Both the position numbers and the translations under genes were made by a program. From assembly GCA_002320385.1 (NCBI GenBank), contig DCKN01000044.1, positions 1 to 24,944 of the forward strand: 24,944 bases of DNA. Direction: 5' to 3'. Shown here piece after piece: positions 23,806-24,944 of the stretch. Within the stretch, counting starts at the first letter, position 1. The number at the start of each line of letters is the position of its first letter. The stretch comes from Proteobacteria bacterium UBA1673. Its GTDB lineage: Bacteria; Pseudomonadota; Gammaproteobacteria; Comchoanobacterales; Comchoanobacteraceae. The notes beneath the pieces are model-generated. The model was not told the origin of the DNA. It saw nothing but the letters and a program-made list of their open reading frames with translations, and searched no databases.

Positions 23806-24060
23806 ATGAAAGCAGTAATAAAAACAATATTAAAAAGTCTTATTGGACGCACACAAAGTAGTGAACACAATGAAAATGACCAAGGTTGCAAAAACAATCG
23901 AACGTATACACCTGGACCAAATGGCTCCATGATGAAAGTATTGAAGGTAAATGCATTCGAGTTAAACGAATACAAGTTAATCCTAAAGCCAGATGGTACT
24001 GTTGAAGAAGCCGTTTTTATCTTAGACAGGGATGAGTCACCGGCACATAGCCCATCTTAA
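23806..24060 (+). CDS. Small hypothetical protein
   Basis: I do not recognise this 84-residue protein. It begins with a short amphipathic basic stretch (MKAVIKTILKSLIGR), followed by a polar, probably flexible region with Asn, Glu and Gly. From about residue 42 it has a compact alternating pattern (MMKVLKVNAFELNEYKLILKPDGTVEEAVFIL) that looks like three or four beta strands. The tail is acidic and then Ser/Pro-rich. No cysteine pair, signal peptide or membrane helix is seen. There is no strong ribosome binding site, but a near-consensus promoter precedes it, which supports a real, well-transcribed gene. It stands alone between the FUSC-type gene and mutM. An effector-like or regulatory small protein is possible; nothing decides this. 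Confidence 0.6.
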   Translation: MKAVIKTILKSLIGRTQSSEHNENDQGCKNNRTYTPGPNGSMMKVLKVNAFELNEYKLILKPDGTVEEAVFILDRDESPAHSPS

Positions 24061-24130
24061 GCAACAATTCAAAAGTCATTCACAAACCGTGCGGCGACAT
24101 TAAGTATGCTTGAATATCTAGTCGATATCG

Positions 24131-24944
24131 TTAGCTTTGGCACTGCGGGCAAAATACGCTACTACGCTGCGCGACTTGTACGGACTGCATTTCGGTTTGA
24201 CAGGCTGAACAAGCTTGACCCTGGCGACCATAGGCCAGGAGCGTCTGTTGAAAATAGCCTGGTTGGTCATTGGCATTGACAAAGTCTTTTAGGGTTGTCC
24301 CGCCGAGGGAGATTGCCCTTTCGAGAAGAGTGACTATATGCTGATACAATTTTTCACAATCAGGCAAAGAAACCTGATATGCAGATCGTTGAGGATGGAC
24401 CCCGCTTAAGAACAAAGCTTCTGTCGCATAAATATTGCCAACACCAACTACCAAATGATGATCCATCAAGCAGGCTTTAACTGCCTTTTGCGATCGTTGT
24501 AAGCGAGCGTACAGGTAATCTGCGGAAAACTGTGTGCTCAAGGGTTCGGGGCCAAGTCGACAGATCAGGCGATGATGTTCAGGGTCTTCCTGAGTCCAGT
24601 GCAATGAACCAAAACGACGCGGGTCATGATAACGAAGCTGGGAGTGATTATCTAGGGTAATGAGCACATGATCATGTTTTTTACGGGCATCATCAGTGTG
24701 GGTGAGGCGAAACGAACCAGTCATGCCGAGATGACCAATCAAAGTACCCTGCGGCATACGAAAGAATATGTATTTCCCGCGGCGGGCGACGGCATCGAAG
24801 CGTTGTCCAACCAGGCAATCAGCCAGCGAGGGCTGCACAGGCCAGCGTAAGCGTGGCTCAATAATATCAACAGCAGTAATCAAGCGATTCATGACCAAAG
24901 GTTTTAATCCTTGGCATACGGTTTCAACTTCAGGTAACTCAGGC
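24131..24944 (-). CDS. mutM: Formamidopyrimidine-DNA glycosylase (partial at edge)
   Basis: This base-excision repair enzyme removes 8-oxoguanine and formamidopyrimidines and cuts the resulting abasic site. The reading frame runs to the last base of the window: reading in from 24944, the codons after a single G give PELPEVETVCQGLKPLVMNR, exactly the family N-terminus with catalytic Pro2 and Glu3. The G at 24944 is the third base of the ATG, so only two bases are missing and the full protein would be 271 residues, the normal size. The N-terminal-domain lysine follows in RRGKYIFF, the helix-two-turn-helix in VGVGNIYATEALFLSGVHP, and the zinc finger is C-x2-C ... C-x2-C (CSAC, CPQC) with the lesion-binding arginine in QRSSVFCPQC. 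A shorter start inside the frame would lose Pro2 and is wrong. It is convergent with the small orphan gene. Confidence 0.97.
   Translation of the reverse strand, partial: PELPEVETVCQGLKPLVMNRLITAVDIIEPRLRWPVQPSLADCLVGQRFDAVARRGKYIFFRMPQGTLIGHLGMTGSFRLTHTDDARKKHDHVLITLDNHSQLRYHDPRRFGSLHWTQEDPEHHRLICRLGPEPLSTQFSADYLYARLQRSQKAVKACLMDHHLVVGVGNIYATEALFLSGVHPQRSAYQVSLPDCEKLYQHIVTLLERAISLGGTTLKDFVNANDQPGYFQQTLLAYGRQGQACSACQTEMQSVQVAQRSSVFCPQCQS

Noticed and set aside
24131..24898. mutM starting at the internal TTG/ATG near 24898
   Set aside because: The frame continues to the window edge and encodes PELPEVET with the catalytic Pro2; the shorter start would remove the active site.
1..24944. CRISPR arrays, tRNA or rRNA genes, insertion sequences, prophage genes
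   Set aside because: Scanning by eye found no regularly spaced repeats, no cloverleaf with TTCGA arm and CCA end, no rRNA segments, and no transposase or phage protein among the reading frames.

Overview
This window looks like chromosomal DNA from a gammaproteobacterium, most plausibly a host-associated one in the Legionella/Coxiella/Berkiella part of the class. The evidence is a set of gammaproteobacterial housekeeping genes (ubiA, hemL with a divergent rubredoxin, metK, a YfhL-type ferredoxin, mutM) interleaved with large proteins of unrecognised family and, above all, four consecutive genes encoding eukaryote-type U-box (E3 ubiquitin ligase) domains. The DNA is moderately AT-rich with the standard genetic code. 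The taxonomic placement is inference; there is no rRNA in the window.

Layout. 1-987: a helical-repeat protein of unknown function, possibly extending beyond the left edge. 1145-2065: ubiA (ubiquinone synthesis). 2236-6776: two large genes of unknown function that appear to be diverged paralogues, both with a central motif resembling the DUF4116 repeat found in Legionella-type proteins. 6824-9146: hemL on the minus strand, divergent from a small rubredoxin gene (8342-8512) coupled to an alpha/beta hydrolase. 9220-10035: a DUF155/RMND1-family membrane protein. 10052-13417 (minus): a MATE exporter followed by a long-chain acyl-CoA synthetase. 13700-14854: metK. 14895-16099: a divergent pair of exported proteins (DUF333 and a HAD acid phosphatase) around a perfect palindrome. 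16184-16984: bioY coupled to a YfhL-type ferredoxin. 16985-17801: mostly non-coding, with a doubtful small ORF. 17802-22978: the four U-box genes, carrying six U-boxes. 23039-23605 (minus): a small FUSC/aromatic-acid-exporter-type membrane protein. 23806-24060: an orphan small gene behind a near-consensus promoter. 24131-24944 (minus): mutM, cut two bases short of its start codon by the window edge.

The most interesting element is the U-box island. Its four proteins share a C-terminal module of about 75 residues (a CP-initiated U-box plus a conserved closing helix) fused to four unrelated N-terminal regions: helical and soluble, membrane-spanning, Ser/Gln-rich and probably disordered, and one with a nuclear-localisation-like basic tail. 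At least two of the four have their own good promoter. This suggests a set of independently expressed E3 ligases aimed at different places in a eukaryotic host. Bacteria have no ubiquitin substrate of their own, so secretion into a host is the simplest reading, but no secretion system is visible here and export signals were not tested.

Several promoters match a TTGA-17-TA pattern (metK, acid phosphatase, bioY, rubredoxin, the triple U-box gene, the small orphan gene). I found almost no classical hairpin-plus-U-run terminators, and no rRNA, recognisable tRNA, CRISPR array, insertion sequence or prophage.
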